64,000 nt of DNA from an uncultured Bacteroidales bacterium (lineage in GTDB: Bacteria > Bacteroidota > Bacteroidia > Bacteroidales > F082): contig CAMYXP010000003.1 in the NCBI GenBank assembly GCA_947303085.1, positions 1 through 64,000 on the forward strand, written 5' to 3'. The position numbers and the translations under genes are program-made. The notes beneath the pieces are model-generated. The model was not told where the DNA came from. It saw only the letters and a list, made by a program, of their open reading frames with translations, and made no database searches. Of this stretch, positions 53,457-62,666 are shown in pieces; position 1 is the first letter of the stretch; each line of letters starts with the position of its first letter.

Positions 53457-53624
53457 AAAAAGCGTTTTTGCTTTTCTTCAGGAAGACTGAAATCGGGAAA
53501 TTTCAAGACATTACCATGCAAGAAAGCAGAAATGCTCACGGTGTATCCGTGGGCTTTCTTGTTTATGGTAATAGGTTTTCCCGAACCTCAGTCTTCAACA
53601 GAAAGTTTCACGGATTTTTTTTGT
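53457..53624 (+). ncRNA. Structured leader RNA element, copy B
   Basis: Same architecture as 11852-12016. P0 AAAAAGC/GCTTTT; P1 GAAGACTGA (53482-53490) with TCAGTCTTC (53588-53596); P2 CGGGAAA (53494-53500) with TTTCCCG (53577-53583); P3 ATTACCAT (53510-53517) with ATGGTAAT (53565-53572); P4 CAAGAAAGC (53519-53527) with GCTTTCTTG (53553-53561); P5 CACGG/CCGTG. The loops AAT, TTTCAAG and AACC are shared with copy A, while P1-P3 differ on both arms. It ends in AAAGTTTCACGGA and eight Ts. It lies 42 bases upstream of the helicase ATG (53666), so here it is a 5' leader or an attenuator. Confidence 0.75.
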
Positions 53625-53665
53625 GATGCTTGAGAAAGGCGAAGCGCCCTAAACGCCGAGCCATC

Positions 53666-56600
53666 ATGAGTACCAAGTTCTTCAATAATATAGAGTCGAC
53701 GTTGATGGACAAGTTCCACGGCATCGCCTCAGCAATGGCCAACTTCGACATTTTCCATGCCGTGGTTGGCTATTTTCGTTCCAGCGGATACTTCAAACTG
53801 CGTAAGGAACTGGAAAATGTCAGCGAGATACGAATTCTTGTAGGAATAAATATCGACTCCATCCTAAGTCATCATAATGCAAATCTGCTTTTTACTGCCG
53901 ACAGTCATCCGGCTGAAGTGGTGGAACAATATCGTCAGCATCTTATCGACGACATCCGCAAATCGCACTATGATGCATATACCGAACACGGGATTATGCA
54001 GATGTTTGATGATATCGCAAGCGGCAAGTTGCAACTGCGCATTCATGCAACACGAAATCTGCATGCGAAGTTCTACCTATGTTTGCCATCCAATTTCTCT
54101 GAACATAGTGATGGATGGGTCATAATGGGCAGCAGCAATCTTACTGACCAAGGTCTTGGAACTATAAACGACCATCGTTATGAGCTCAACGTAGCCATGA
54201 AAGATTATGATGATGTTTGCTACTGTGAGGATGAATTTTGGCATTTATGGGAAGAAAGCGTTCCGGTGAGCATTGAGGACATGCAAAAGGCTCGTCGCTC
54301 AACACATCTTGACAACGAGAAACCGCCTACTCCATACGAACTTTATATGAAGGTGCTTATCGACACCTTTGGCAATATGGTTGAGGACAACTTCGAGCTT
54401 GACCCAACACGCTATGGCTTCCGTGACCTCAGCTATCAGCGTGACGCTGTCATCCAAGGCTATCAGACCATGATAAGGCATAATGGATGTTTCATAGCCG
54501 ACGTGGTTGGTCTCGGAAAGACTCCTGTAGCCACGATGATAGCTAAAAGGTTTATCATGGAAAATGGCCGCTACACCCGCATACTCGTCATAATGCCGCC
54601 AGCCATGCGTCATGAATGGGAAAGAACATTCAAAAAGTTTGAAATAAGCAAATATGCTTGGTTTGTAACCAGTGGCAGTCTTGATAAAGTGGTTGATGGG
54701 CGTGACAATTACCGTTTGCCGAATGAGTACGACATGATTATCGTTGATGAGGCGCACAACTTCCGCAACGATGGCAATACAGGATACCAATATCTACAGC
54801 GCATCTGCAAAGCTCCCCGTGCCAATCGAGGCCGCGTGGAAGGATTGAGAAAGAAAGTTTTGCTTCTTTCTGCGACGCCTTACAACAATACTCCTATGGA
54901 TATCCGCAATCAGTTGCTGCTGTTTCAAGATGCACGCAACTGCACCATTGAAGGTCTGGGCGACATCACCGGCTCTTTCTCCGATTGGATAAGCAGATAC
55001 AAGCAATTAATGCGCGATCGTGACACGTTGCCACACGATGTCTTTGTGAAAGCTGTTGATAAGATAATGGAGGAGGTGAGACATCGTGTACTTGAACCCA
55101 TTATGGTTCGCCGTACTCGTAACAACATTCTCAACTATGATCCATATCGCATTGATATTGAGGAGCAGGGAATCAAATTTCCGAAGTTTGCATCAATTCG
55201 CGACCGACAGTACAAGATGGATGACTATCTTGCCCATCTTTTTGGACGCACCATGCAGATATTAACAGATACACCATCTGAAGATAATCCTAAAGGAACA
55301 GGTGTGCATTATGCACGCTATCGTGCCGTTGAGTTTTTCAGACCAGGAGTGCCATATAAAGGCAAACAAGGTAAACATGTGGCATTGCTGCTTACCGGTA
55401 TTTTCCGCACCCACATGGTGAAACGTTTGGAAAGTAGTTTCGAGGCATTTAAGAAGTCCCTCCATACGTTCCTTAACATTACCACAGGCATGATTGACAT
55501 GTTTGTCGCCGACAAGGTGCTTATTGCTCCGGAATACAATGTGAAACAGCTTCAGGTGGAGAAAGAGATGGATTTGGACGATATTATTCAATACATTGAA
55601 AGTAAAGGTGTTGAGCGCAAAGACTTTGTCTATCATTCTGCTGATTTCCAGCCAATACTTCTTGATATGCTTCGTGAGGATGAAACTCAGCTTAAAGCAC
55701 TATGTGACGAATGGGATGCGGTCGATTACGATCCCAAGTTGGAGTTGTTTGTCAATATGTTGCAAGGCGAGTTGTTCAATCCGCGGGAAAACAAGAATCA
55801 TAAACTTGTCATCTTCAGCGAAAGCGTAGATACTGTAAATTGTCTCTATCGTACTATGACCGAGCGTCTTGGGCGTACAGATGTATTGCGCATTACCGCT
55901 AAAAACCGAGACCAGGAGCGTAAACGAATAGCCGCCAACTTCGACGCAAACTATAGTGAAAAACAATTGGACGAGTTTAATATTATTGTAACAAGCGATG
56001 TGCTGGCAGAAGGCGTAAACCTCCATCGTGCCAATGTCATCGTCAACTATGACTCACCGTGGAATGCAAGCCGTCTGATGCAGCGTAATGGACGTGTTAA
56101 CCGTATCGGCTCAACATCTGATCTCATTTACAACTATATGTTCTACCCGTCTCAAGAGGGCGATAAGCAGATTCAACTTTACAGTAACGCGCTTATCAAA
56201 CTCCAGGGATTCCATTCGGCACTTGGTGAGGATTCGCAGATTTATTCTCACGAAGAAATTGTCAAAGAGTTTGAATTGTTCAATAAAAATGTGCATGATG
56301 AAAATGACGACAAACTTGCTCTTATCCATGAGGTTAGCGAATTGCACAAGGATAATCCTGAACTATATGAACGCATAAAGAATCTGCCGCCGAAAAGCCG
56401 TTGTTTAAGGTCGGTCTCATATTGCGAAAACAATAACGATGGTTCCACATTGGTATTTCTTGCATCAAAAGAAAGGGTGGATTACGTGCTGGTTGGAAGT
56501 GACGACGCACCTAATCGTTTGTCATTTATGGAAGCCGTAAAGAAACTTAAAGCTGCTCCTGATGAGCCCGGATTTCCTATCAGTGATATGGAGAAGCGGC

Positions 56601-57001
56601 ATTTCATTCAGGTAAACCGTGCCATTGAGTTGTATAACCACATGCTTCAAGAGCAGGATACAACGGTTTCTATGCGAATAAATTCACACGATAAAGTAGT
56701 GCTTGGAGCTTTGAAATTCTTGCGAACAGAGACTGCGGCAACAATGAGCGATGAGCATGGACGTGGTTTATGCCGCAGACTGCAGTCTTTGGTGGAGCAA
56801 GGTGTGTATAATTCACTCCCTCGTCAATTGGGCGATTTGGCGAAACAACAACGTAGCGCAAATCCATTCAGCAAAGAGGATTTGGAGCAGCAGATAATTG
56901 ACTTGGCAGAAATCTATTGTCCTGATGTTGAGGAGTCAACAAATAACTCAGGAGGCAATTCAGTGCCGGATATTATTATTTCAGAAACATTCATCGCTTA
57001 A
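53666..57001 (+). CDS. PLD-nuclease/SNF2-type helicase fusion of a defence operon
   Basis: 1111 residues from the ATG at 53666; the frame also opens at a TTG at 53630, but that lies in a GGCG/CGCC hairpin region. The N-terminal ~190 residues hold a phospholipase D-like nuclease domain: HAKFYL (HxK) near 132 and GSSN near 154. The helicase core follows: Walker A VVGLGKT near 281, IIVDEAHNF near 360, LLSATPYNN near 400, and the C-terminal lobe with SDVLAEGVNLHRANVIVNYD and SRLMQRNGRVNRIGS near 795-815. The C-terminal ~300 residues are unassigned. PLD and SNF2-family proteins of this kind accompany methyltransferases in DISARM- and type I/III-like systems. It probably translocates along and cleaves unmodified DNA (inference). 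It lies 13 bases upstream of the methyltransferase gene. Confidence 0.9.
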   Translation: MSTKFFNNIESTLMDKFHGIASAMANFDIFHAVVGYFRSSGYFKLRKELENVSEIRILVGINIDSILSHHNANLLFTADSHPAEVVEQYRQHLIDDIRKSHYDAYTEHGIMQMFDDIASGKLQLRIHATRNLHAKFYLCLPSNFSEHSDGWVIMGSSNLTDQGLGTINDHRYELNVAMKDYDDVCYCEDEFWHLWEESVPVSIEDMQKARRSTHLDNEKPPTPYELYMKVLIDTFGNMVEDNFELDPTRYGFRDLSYQRDAVIQGYQTMIRHNGCFIADVVGLGKTPVATMIAKRFIMENGRYTRILVIMPPAMRHEWERTFKKFEISKYAWFVTSGSLDKVVDGRDNYRLPNEYDMIIVDEAHNFRNDGNTGYQYLQRICKAPRANRGRVEGLRKKVLLLSATPYNNTPMDIRNQLLLFQDARNCTIEGLGDITGSFSDWISRYKQLMRDRDTLPHDVFVKAVDKIMEEVRHRVLEPIMVRRTRNNILNYDPYRIDIEEQGIKFPKFASIRDRQYKMDDYLAHLFGRTMQILTDTPSEDNPKGTGVHYARYRAVEFFRPGVPYKGKQGKHVALLLTGIFRTHMVKRLESSFEAFKKSLHTFLNITTGMIDMFVADKVLIAPEYNVKQLQVEKEMDLDDIIQYIESKGVERKDFVYHSADFQPILLDMLREDETQLKALCDEWDAVDYDPKLELFVNMLQGELFNPRENKNHKLVIFSESVDTVNCLYRTMTERLGRTDVLRITAKNRDQERKRIAANFDANYSEKQLDEFNIIVTSDVLAEGVNLHRANVIVNYDSPWNASRLMQRNGRVNRIGSTSDLIYNYMFYPSQEGDKQIQLYSNALIKLQGFHSALGEDSQIYSHEEIVKEFELFNKNVHDENDDKLALIHEVSELHKDNPELYERIKNLPPKSRCLRSVSYCENNNDGSTLVFLASKERVDYVLVGSDDAPNRLSFMEAVKKLKAAPDEPGFPISDMEKRHFIQVNRAIELYNHMLQEQDTTVSMRINSHDKVVLGALKFLRTETAATMSDEHGRGLCRRLQSLVEQGVYNSLPRQLGDLAKQQRSANPFSKEDLEQQIIDLAEIYCPDVEESTNNSGGNSVPDIIISETFIA

Positions 57002-57013
57002 AACATTAACGAT

Positions 57014-60000
57014 ATGAAAGAGACTTTGAGAGATCTTTTCAGACAAAAGTTCAATTATAGCGAATACCGCAAAGTGATATTACAAAACCTGTTACATGCG
57101 CAAGAATTGATGCGCGAACCCGAATTTCTTGAGGAAACCAACGATGGTGACCGAATTTATGGCTTGGGTTATCTTCGTGATGCCGACGGTAAAGAAATTG
57201 GTTTGTACTACACAAATGTGACGAAAGGTGATGTCCGTCATAAACGTGTTGGATTTCGTAAAATGATGAAGAAATACACGGACTTTGGAGTTGATGCTGC
57301 AATTACCGTTTTTGCCGACAAAGAGCACTGGCGTCTGTCGTATATGTGCGATTTGAAAGGCGGTGTGACTGCTGCAAAACGATTCTCTTATATCATGGGC
57401 GATGGGGGAATGTACGTTACACCTGTCAATCGTCTTTCGGAATTGGCAGGAAAACGCATAAAACTTGAAGATATCCACGATGCTTTCTCTGTAGAAGCCC
57501 TCAGCGACGAATTCTTTAAAGCGTATCACGACCATTACGACATCATTGTGGCAGCATTGGCACGACTGGGTATGTCTGGTGCCATTTATCACGATTATGT
57601 CAAAAAGATGATGGGACGCATAGTGTTTCTGCACTTTTTGCAAAAGAAAGGATGGCTCAACGGCAATCCTACATTCTTGCGCGATTTGTTCTTCTTCAGC
57701 CCACATAAGGATGATTTTCTCGACCAAGTGCTGGAACCGTTGTTTTTCGGGATTTTCAACACCGAAAAAGGACAACGTGAGAAATTGTTTGCCAGCGAGC
57801 ATTGGGACAAGAACTTGCTGAAAGAGTGGGAGAGTATGCCTTATCTGAACGGCGGTTTGTTTGAGCGTGATGAGATTGACAAGATGAATATCAAGTTGCC
57901 GGCTTCGCTGTTTGACAATCTTTTCAATTTCTTGGCATCCTACAACTTCACTGTTGACGAGAACGACCCTGACGATGCCGAGATTGGCGTTGACCCAGAG
58001 ATGCTGGGAAAGATTTTTGAGAGCCTTTTGGAGGACAACAAGGCCAAAGGCGCTTTCTACACGCCCAAGGAGATTGTGCGATATATGTGCAAGGAATCTC
58101 TGATTGCACATCTCGTCTCCAAACTGCCCGATTTATCTGATAAAGTTATCCGCACTTTCGTGGAAACACATGAGATGCAGCCCGAGTTGGAAACTTGCCG
58201 CGACATCCTTGAAAGCGTTTTGCGTGATGTGAAGATTTGCGACCCTGCCATCGGTAGTGGAGCGTTTCCGATGGGCTTGCTCAACGAATTATGGCGATGC
58301 CGCGAAGCCCTTGGAACCGGGTTATCCCGTCTTCAATTAAAAAAAGAGATTATTGAAAACAACATTTATGGCGTGGACATCGAGCGTGGTGCCATCGACA
58401 TCGCTCGTCTGCGTTTCTGGCTCAGCATCGTGGTGGACAGCGATAAGGCGGAGCCGCTGCCGAACTTCGACTACAAGTTCATGCAAGGCAACAGTCTGAT
58501 TGAGAGTTATGGCGGTTTCGACCTCAGCCGCATTGCGGGCAAGCCCGTTGGCCGTCCATCCACAGCCACACAATTGGTTTTAGGTCTCGACAGCGACTTG
58601 AGCCGCAAGAATCTTCAAAAGTTGTTGCGCGAATACTTCTCCGTCACCGACCACGTGAAGAAAGCCACCATGCGCCAAGCAATAAACGACGAAGTGAAAC
58701 GCCTCATCCTTAACAGCGCAGGTGGCACTCCAGCGTTCCTTTCCAAACTTAACGCGCTTGACCCTTCCGCCAACCAAGACTTCTTCCTTTGGCACACGTG
58801 GTTTAAGGATATTTTTGATGGAGGTGGGTTTGATATTGTTATTGGGAATCCGCCGTATATAAATATTGCAAATCTAACAGACGATAATGTTAGAAAACAA
58901 TATCAAAATAACTACAAAACTGTAAAGAACAAAAGCGATTTATATAGCATCTTTACAGAAAGGGCACATTCTCTTATTAAAACGAAAGGATTATGCTCAT
59001 ACATTTTTTCAAATAGTTGGCTTGGAACTGATAGCTTCTCCTTGTTCAGACAATTTCTAGTCAACGAGACAAAGGTGTTGAAATTGGTTGATTTGCCAGA
59101 CAAAGTTTTTGCCAATGCTACAGTAAAAACGTGCGTTATCTTGTTTTCAAAAGAGCATGTGGTTAATAATACGATAGTATTAGAAAACTTTGATGGGGTT
59201 AACTTTTCGGTAATGGATCATAATTTATCATATGAAAACATCAGACGATATGAGAACTATCCATTTTCTTTTGAAATAAGTGTCGATTTGTCGAAAGTGA
59301 AAGTTGTTCCTTTGGGCGCTATTGCGGATTTTTCCTTGGGAATAAAGACTAGCAATGATAAACGTTTTATAAGTAAAGAGCCATTCTCTGAAGATTGTTA
59401 TAAACTGATTAGAGGTAGAAATATCCAAAGGTATAACACACCAGTTAGCGAAGAATGGATATGGTATAGGCCGGATTTGTTTATGGAGAAAGTCGGTTCA
59501 GGTCCAAGAAAGATAGAATACTTTCTTGGACCTCAAAAGATTGTTATTCAGGATATTGCGACAGAGATATGTGCTACTTTAGATGAAGATAAGTATTTGT
59601 GTAATGATACAATTAATCTGATATATAATCTTAATAAGTCGTTCCATTTTAAATACATTTTAGGTCTATTAAATTCAAAAGCTGTCAGGTTCTGGCATAA
59701 AAAAGTATTTCCGGAAGGACTCCATATTAAATTGTATCAGTTAAAAGAGATTCCAATCCCAGTAGTGATTTTTGATCAGCAGAAACCAATTATTGATTTA
59801 GTGGACATGGTTTTAGCAAAAAAGCGAAAGAATCCCATAACTGATATATCTGTATTAGAGAAAGAAATAGACAAAAAAGTTTATAAATTGTACAATCTAA
59901 CATATGACGAGGTACTAGTAATCGATCCTGAAACTCCGATTACGTGGGAAGAATACTATACGGATTACACAACAGAAGTTAATGATACACAGATAATTGT

Positions 60001-60232
60001 CGATAAGAATTTTACAAATAATATTAGGATGGTGGCTAATAAAGCCATGAACTATATATCATTGCAAAATAATAGAAAAGGGAAATATCCACTGCCTTTA
60101 ACAAACAGGAGCTCTCTTTTTAAATTAGCATTAGATGAAATAACAGATGAGGAGTTATATAAAATGTACGATGGAAAACAAATTGATGCAGACAAGTTGT
60201 ATGATAAATTTTTGAAAATTATCAATAAATAG
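57014..60232 (+). CDS. Eco57I-like N6-adenine DNA methyltransferase with target-recognition domain
   Basis: 1072 residues. A helical N-terminus (1-340) precedes the methyltransferase core: FYTPKEIVRYMCKE near 347, the SAM motif I DPAIGSGAFPMGLL near 410, VDIERGAIDIARLRFWLSI near 455, and the catalytic NPPY (VIGNPPYINI) near 612. The C-terminal ~450 residues form the target-recognition domain, ending with helical spacers. Base composition changes sharply near 58850, within the NPPY region: codons are GC-rich before and clearly AT-rich after. This suggests the recognition part was replaced by recombination. It modifies host DNA so that the PLD-helicase partner spares it. I could not see a clear PD-(D/E)xK nuclease motif. 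Confidence 0.92.
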   Translation: MKETLRDLFRQKFNYSEYRKVILQNLLHAQELMREPEFLEETNDGDRIYGLGYLRDADGKEIGLYYTNVTKGDVRHKRVGFRKMMKKYTDFGVDAAITVFADKEHWRLSYMCDLKGGVTAAKRFSYIMGDGGMYVTPVNRLSELAGKRIKLEDIHDAFSVEALSDEFFKAYHDHYDIIVAALARLGMSGAIYHDYVKKMMGRIVFLHFLQKKGWLNGNPTFLRDLFFFSPHKDDFLDQVLEPLFFGIFNTEKGQREKLFASEHWDKNLLKEWESMPYLNGGLFERDEIDKMNIKLPASLFDNLFNFLASYNFTVDENDPDDAEIGVDPEMLGKIFESLLEDNKAKGAFYTPKEIVRYMCKESLIAHLVSKLPDLSDKVIRTFVETHEMQPELETCRDILESVLRDVKICDPAIGSGAFPMGLLNELWRCREALGTGLSRLQLKKEIIENNIYGVDIERGAIDIARLRFWLSIVVDSDKAEPLPNFDYKFMQGNSLIESYGGFDLSRIAGKPVGRPSTATQLVLGLDSDLSRKNLQKLLREYFSVTDHVKKATMRQAINDEVKRLILNSAGGTPAFLSKLNALDPSANQDFFLWHTWFKDIFDGGGFDIVIGNPPYINIANLTDDNVRKQYQNNYKTVKNKSDLYSIFTERAHSLIKTKGLCSYIFSNSWLGTDSFSLFRQFLVNETKVLKLVDLPDKVFANATVKTCVILFSKEHVVNNTIVLENFDGVNFSVMDHNLSYENIRRYENYPFSFEISVDLSKVKVVPLGAIADFSLGIKTSNDKRFISKEPFSEDCYKLIRGRNIQRYNTPVSEEWIWYRPDLFMEKVGSGPRKIEYFLGPQKIVIQDIATEICATLDEDKYLCNDTINLIYNLNKSFHFKYILGLLNSKAVRFWHKKVFPEGLHIKLYQLKEIPIPVVIFDQQKPIIDLVDMVLAKKRKNPITDISVLEKEIDKKVYKLYNLTYDEVLVIDPETPITWEEYYTDYTTEVNDTQIIVDKNFTNNIRMVANKAMNYISLQNNRKGKYPLPLTNRSSLFKLALDEITDEELYKMYDGKQIDADKLYDKFLKIINK

Positions 60233-60277
60233 GAAAATATTGCCAAAACAAATGTAGTAATAATGACAAAAGTTTAT

Positions 60278-60285
60278 TATTTTTG
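60278..60285 (+). promoter_or_regulatory. TAnnTTTG -7 box for the DUF2971 gene
   Basis: TATTTTTGCAACC lies 25 bases before the ATG at 60310, so this gene can be transcribed independently of the methyltransferase gene. Confidence 0.6.
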
Positions 60286-60309
60286 CAACCATAATTAAAA
60301 AAATAACTT

Positions 60310-61437
60310 ATGGATATAACATTGTTTAACCATCCTGAGCTATATAAAGCATTATGTAACATTGATGACACAATAGACTGTCGTGTTTACCTACATAGAG
60401 CAGCATACAAGTATCTTTACCTTGATGGTTTTTATAGAACTAAGAAAGGCTTGAAAAATATTTTAATGGATGTAAAAAAAGCAATACGTTTATATCAAAA
60501 ATCAAAGTACTCTATAAACATAGATGTTTCAAAGCTAGGTGCGGAAGTATTGAATCAATTGTTAAATATTGGTCTAAAAGCGTCTTCCAATTATGTGATT
60601 CGGATGTATCAGCTAGCTGCAGAAGTATATGCAGAATTGGGCGATTATGACAATAGCCTAAACATGTATAAGAAGTTCTACTATTTGGCTAATAAAGTGG
60701 CTGTATCAAAAGAATTGCAAGACAAGTCGGAAGCTATTGTTTACTCTTTTCGCGGTTACAGTATTCATCCAATAGAAGATTTGATTAATAATGAAATTAC
60801 TTGTGTTCATCCTAGTAAAATGAACGATCCTTTTGACAGTATTGCAAGCTATTTGAGCGACCAAAAGAAATTAGAAAGACGGTGTTCTAAGAAAAAGCAC
60901 GTTAAACCCCAAAGTGATTGCTTTAAACATTTCACTATACGGAGTTTTTTCGCAAATAGAGAAACCTATTCAGACGATGATAACATCCTATTTAATAAAT
61001 TAATGTGGTCGCATTATGCAGATAGCCACAAAGGGTTTTGCGTGAAATATCGAATTAAAAATACGGCTTTTAAGCAGTTTGATGATAGTAATGAAGTATT
61101 TACGCGGCTTGTGCCCGTAAAATATTCAAGCGAAGAAATCAGCATTTTCGAAACACTAAACACCAACACTTCTTTTGCAATGAAAAACTCTGTTTGGTAT
61201 CCAGAAAGTGAGGTGCGATTTGTGCATTTTTCGAGAGATTGTGACGAAGACCATAGCCCTATTATGCTAAACAAAAATATTACAATCGAAGAAGTAATTT
61301 TCGGACTGAACTGTTCTAAGGATGCCAAAAGGACAATTGATTCAATTCTCAAAGGGAAATGCAAATTATCTGAAATCTATAATGAAGAGGAGAAAGATAT
61401 ATATTCATTGAAAAAACGAGATTATTCATCTATATAA
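60310..61437 (+). CDS. TPR-like/DUF2971 protein
   Basis: 375 residues. The first ~150 are helical and TPR-like (VYLHRAAYKYLYLDG, YQLAAEVYAELGDYDNSLNM). The rest matches DUF2971: YSFRGYSIHPIEDLINNEIT, the signature MNDPFDS, LMWSHYADSHKGFCVKYRI, and RLVPVKYSSEE. DUF2971 proteins are common in Bacteroidota and in defence-gene neighbourhoods, but the activity is not known; an ADP-ribosyltransferase-like fold has been suggested for some. The gene is AT-rich, like the methyltransferase's 3' part, and has its own promoter. Confidence 0.75.
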   Translation: MDITLFNHPELYKALCNIDDTIDCRVYLHRAAYKYLYLDGFYRTKKGLKNILMDVKKAIRLYQKSKYSINIDVSKLGAEVLNQLLNIGLKASSNYVIRMYQLAAEVYAELGDYDNSLNMYKKFYYLANKVAVSKELQDKSEAIVYSFRGYSIHPIEDLINNEITCVHPSKMNDPFDSIASYLSDQKKLERRCSKKKHVKPQSDCFKHFTIRSFFANRETYSDDDNILFNKLMWSHYADSHKGFCVKYRIKNTAFKQFDDSNEVFTRLVPVKYSSEEISIFETLNTNTSFAMKNSVWYPESEVRFVHFSRDCDEDHSPIMLNKNITIEEVIFGLNCSKDAKRTIDSILKGKCKLSEIYNEEEKDIYSLKKRDYSSI

Positions 61438-61440
61438 AGG

Positions 61441-61607
61441 TGCTTCAACTGAACTGTGTTAGCAGTGTTGCTTTTGACCTGCCAAGAGACTGCTGAGGAA
61501 CAAGCTTGTGTGTCACTTTCTCGGCAAATTCTTAATCCTTGTCGCTGTCACTGATATAGGGACACAATCCCATCAGATTTAGCCCCTTTTGCCGTATTTT
61601 TGCGATG
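61441..61607. other. Gap between DUF2971 and abiEii genes
   Basis: 167 bases with no ORF or strong hairpin. The higher-GC text looks like decayed coding sequence, but no family was recognised. Confidence 0.25.
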
Positions 61608-62663
61608 CTACAAATTGTTTAACGCCTTGTATAAATAAAAGAATGCTTCGGGATTGGTTTTCTTCAGCTTGTTAAGTTTTGTATATTCATATTGTAAAAA
61701 CACCCAATCTTTGATTATTGTTAAATGCTTGGAATTGAACTTTTCAAATGACTGAAATTGGTTTTGTATCAGTGAAGCAAGATAGGCTATTTTTGCTGCT
61801 GATAAAATGGCTTTTTCAATATGAAATGATTCTGAAAAGATGTGGCTGGTTACATCCTTAATGCCTTTCTGAAGTATGCTGAACTCGGTACCATTGTAAT
61901 CGCCCCGGAAACAAATAGATAGCGCATTGTCAATGGTGTCGTGGAAAACATCGTCCAAAGTGAAGTCGACAGCACGATAGGTCAATTCCTGTCTGGCAAT
62001 TCTACAATAGGTGTTTGCTATGGAAGTGACATCATCCGCACGGTCGAATAGGTGTCCAATGTCATACAACTGCTTGATAATCTCCATGCCACATTCAGTG
62101 CCGTTCTTACGGTAGGGAATACCTATGGTTCTTGGAGCAAAGGCGGTGAGCTTGTCGGCAAGCAAGTTGTTGACATCTGGCACATATACTTGGCAATCAG
62201 GTCCTTCCATCTGAAGAAAACGATTCGTAATTGGAATTGCTACAAGATTGCTGTATGGTGTTGTCTCAAACAACACGTCCAAAAGAATATGGGACTCTTT
62301 GTTTTCTACTGTTGAGAAATAGAAAAACTTAAAATGCTTTTTGGGAATGTTTGATATCGGAGTTCGCTGTTGCTCTTCATATCTGAGAAAGCCTTTGTTT
62401 TTGGCTATGTTTTGCAGGACGCCTTGCAGATCGCTGTTTTGTGGGGCGACGGTGATATCAATATCAATCGATAATCGATGCGAAGCCTGCATCATCAGCA
62501 TCATTGCCGTGCCTCCCTTAAAGACAAATGAAACTGAGGATTCGGCAAGACCCTCCAACAGAGACAGCGCATGGATGGTTTTCTCAACAAGAATCCGATC
62601 GGCTTTATATTGCCGAGATACAGCATTTATCCATTCCAAAGAAAACGATTGTGGTGTGATCAT
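61608..62663 (-). CDS. abiEii: AbiEii/AbiGii-family nucleotidyltransferase toxin
   Basis: 351 residues. The nucleotidyltransferase core is FVFKGGTAMMLMMQ followed by RLSIDIDITV near residues 45-70, the KGGT/S...DxD pattern of AbiEii and DNA polymerase beta-like toxins. NLLADKLTAFAPRTIGIPYR near 165 is the second conserved motif. AbiEii transfers nucleotides to tRNA or other targets when not neutralised, causing abortive infection or growth arrest. It lies 3 bases downstream of its partner on the same strand. Confidence 0.9.
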   Translation of the reverse strand: MITPQSFSLEWINAVSRQYKADRILVEKTIHALSLLEGLAESSVSFVFKGGTAMMLMMQASHRLSIDIDITVAPQNSDLQGVLQNIAKNKGFLRYEEQQRTPISNIPKKHFKFFYFSTVENKESHILLDVLFETTPYSNLVAIPITNRFLQMEGPDCQVYVPDVNNLLADKLTAFAPRTIGIPYRKNGTECGMEIIKQLYDIGHLFDRADDVTSIANTYCRIARQELTYRAVDFTLDDVFHDTIDNALSICFRGDYNGTEFSILQKGIKDVTSHIFSESFHIEKAILSAAKIAYLASLIQNQFQSFEKFNSKHLTIIKDWVFLQYEYTKLNKLKKTNPEAFFYLYKALNNL

Positions 62664-62666
62664 GGC

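Noticed and set aside
53630-53665. TTG start giving 12 extra residues on the PLD-helicase
   Set aside because: The stretch is a GC-rich hairpin region with an Arg/Lys-rich translation unlike the family; the ATG at 53666 opens directly into the PLD domain.
53666-60232. Complete DISARM or BREX system
   Set aside because: No drmB/DUF1998, brxC, pglZ or brxL homologue is visible; only the helicase and methylase activities match.
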